From Planctomycetales bacterium (GTDB lineage Bacteria > Planctomycetota > Planctomycetia > Planctomycetales > Planctomycetaceae), in assembly GCA_020050375.1 (NCBI GenBank), contig JAGVKR010000649.1, positions 1 through 6,414 of the forward strand: a stretch of DNA of 6,414 nt, written 5' to 3'. The translations under genes and the position numbers were made by a program. Under the pieces are notes generated by a model. The model did no database searches. It was given only the letters and a program-made list of their open reading frames with translations, and had not been told where the DNA came from. This document shows positions 5,402 to 6,414 of this stretch, one piece after another (position 1 is the stretch's first letter; every line of letters starts with the position of its first letter).

Positions 5402-6412
5402 TCAAGCGGCGGTCACGATTTCGCCGGCGCGAATCGTGGCCACGGTCTCCCATCGTCCGCCTTGCCGCGATTGACCGCTCGTGTCGATCAGGGGTTCTCC
5501 GTTCTTGTTCCATCGCAGGACTGTCAGGTCGGCGCAGGCGCCGACGGTCAGCGATCCAACCTCGCCCGCGAGGCCGAGAATCTCGGCCGGGCGCCACGTG
5601 ACGGCCGCGAACACGTCTGGCTCCGACATTCCTGTGGCTCGCAGCTTCGACATCACCAGCGGCAGATCGTGCACCGGGCTCTCGCCGATGTGGCCGCGCT
5701 GCAGATCGGTTGAGATTGTGTCGGGCAGAAACCCGTCGGCGATGGCCGCTTCTGCGACGAGGAAATCGAACGACGCGCGGCCGTGCCCCAAGTCGAACAG
5801 GATTCCTCGCGATCGTGCTTCGCGAATCTCCGGCAGCACGCGGCCCTTATCGACGATGCAATGCGGCGTGCGGCGGAAGCAGTAGGTCACCACATCGTTC
5901 GGGCGAAGCTGTTCCAATTGCTCGGCCAGCGGCCAGTCATCCGGGCAGCGCATCCCGTAGAGAATCGGCAACTGGGTCTCACTGGCGGCATGCAAACCGC
6001 GACGGAGAACTTCGCGCGGGTCCGACGCCCCGCAGGCATTCCTGCTGGCGTTGACAGCGATGCCCCAAACGTGCGGACGGAAGCATTCTGCCGCGTTAGC
6101 GCACTTCGCGACATCGAGCAGCTCCAATCGTTCGCTGCAACCGGCCGGTCCAGCTTCCCCAGCCGCCGAAATGTTGATCGCCAGCCGGACCCGCGTCTGC
6201 GATGTTTCGATCGTTTCGCGAACATACGATTCGAGATTGTCGGCGCCGGCATCCCCCTGCGACAGTACCGTGGTTGTGCCGCGGACGAGCAGGTGCTGGT
6301 TGCCGCGCACACCGACTCCATGGCGCTCGTCCAGGACAACGGCGGCCTGGGCATCCTGGGGATCCTGGCGTACTTCAATCAGATACCGCGCGCGCAGCGG
6401 GCGCGCACGATT
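5402..6412 (-). CDS. Amidohydrolase-superfamily protein (COG3964/EF_0837-like), N-terminus cut by window edge
   Basis: The frame is open from the right edge to the TGA at 5402, giving 336 residues without the true start; GTG at 6310 is an internal codon, since protein-like sequence continues upstream of it. Numbered from the edge, recognizable parts are RGTTTVLSQGDAGADN (44-59), NISAAGE (80-86), VWGIAVNASRNA (115-126), LRPNDVVTYCF (169-179), VLPEIREARSRGILFDLGHG (192-211), FLPDTISTDL (228-237), SKLRATGMSEPDVFAAVTWRPA (255-276) and LTVGACADLTVLRW (288-301). This order matches the metallo-hydrolases annotated as EF_0837/AHA_3915 deacetylases or COG3964, about 380-420 residues long and cytoplasmic. 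Compared with that family as I recall it, metal-site positions look changed: A119 where a Lys is expected, Y152 and Y177 where His is expected, and no HxH in the visible N-terminal part; H210 and D236 remain. It may therefore not be a normal zinc hydrolase. It heads the visible part of the catabolic gene block. Confidence 0.85.
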   Translation of the reverse strand, partial: NRARPLRARYLIEVRQDPQDAQAAVVLDERHGVGVRGNQHLLVRGTTTVLSQGDAGADNLESYVRETIETSQTRVRLAINISAAGEAGPAGCSERLELLDVAKCANAAECFRPHVWGIAVNASRNACGASDPREVLRRGLHAASETQLPILYGMRCPDDWPLAEQLEQLRPNDVVTYCFRRTPHCIVDKGRVLPEIREARSRGILFDLGHGRASFDFLVAEAAIADGFLPDTISTDLQRGHIGESPVHDLPLVMSKLRATGMSEPDVFAAVTWRPAEILGLAGEVGSLTVGACADLTVLRWNKNGEPLIDTSGQSRQGGRWETVATIRAGEIVTAA

Positions 6413-6414
6413 GG

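Noticed and set aside
5402..6310. Amidohydrolase starting at the GTG at 6310
   Set aside because: The reading frame stays open to the window edge with 34 more plausible residues, and a start at 6310 would remove the first strand of the barrel; the gene is better treated as truncated by the window.

Overview
This looks like a high-GC planctomycete chromosome. The main evidence is at the left edge: the C-terminus of a DUF1559 protein with the prepilin-type H-X9-DG motif, followed by a small lipoprotein carrying a YTDP..SGL motif. That gene pair is very abundant in Planctomycetota and rare elsewhere. The taxonomic call is an inference from these families; no rRNA or marker gene is present.

Layout. 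Positions 2-1492 are plus-strand: the end of the DUF1559 gene, a gap with a perfect 17-bp inverted repeat (459-493), the lipoprotein (551-982) and, 9 bp later, a small HEAT-repeat protein with a C-terminal membrane anchor (992-1492). A 31-bp tight junction (1493-1524) then separates this set from a convergent block on the minus strand that fills the rest of the window. In transcription order that block is: an amidohydrolase-superfamily protein cut by the right edge (6412-5402), a mandelate-racemase-type enolase-superfamily enzyme (5242-4160), an MFS transporter of the anion:cation symporter type (4024-2666) and a second enolase-superfamily protein (2685-1525) that overlaps the transporter by 20 nt.

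The minus-strand block reads as an uptake and catabolic module for an organic or sugar acid: a transporter, one or two enolase-superfamily racemase/dehydratase steps and a hydrolase-like step. No substrate can be named from sequence. The striking point is active-site chemistry. The first enolase (5242-4160) keeps every mandelate racemase catalytic residue at near-identical spacing. The second keeps the three metal ligands and one lysine, but has Glu, Tyr and Gly exactly where the second Lys of KxK, the general-base Asp and the His should be. The amidohydrolase, read against its COG3964/EF_0837-like relatives from memory, also appears to lack most of the usual metal-binding His/Lys residues. 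So a canonical enzyme sits beside two relatives with rewired active sites, which is the best candidate here for something undescribed.

The intergenic stretches (359-550, 1493-1524, 4025-4159, 5243-5401) are all under 300 bases. I saw no tRNA, rRNA, CRISPR, insertion sequence or riboswitch.
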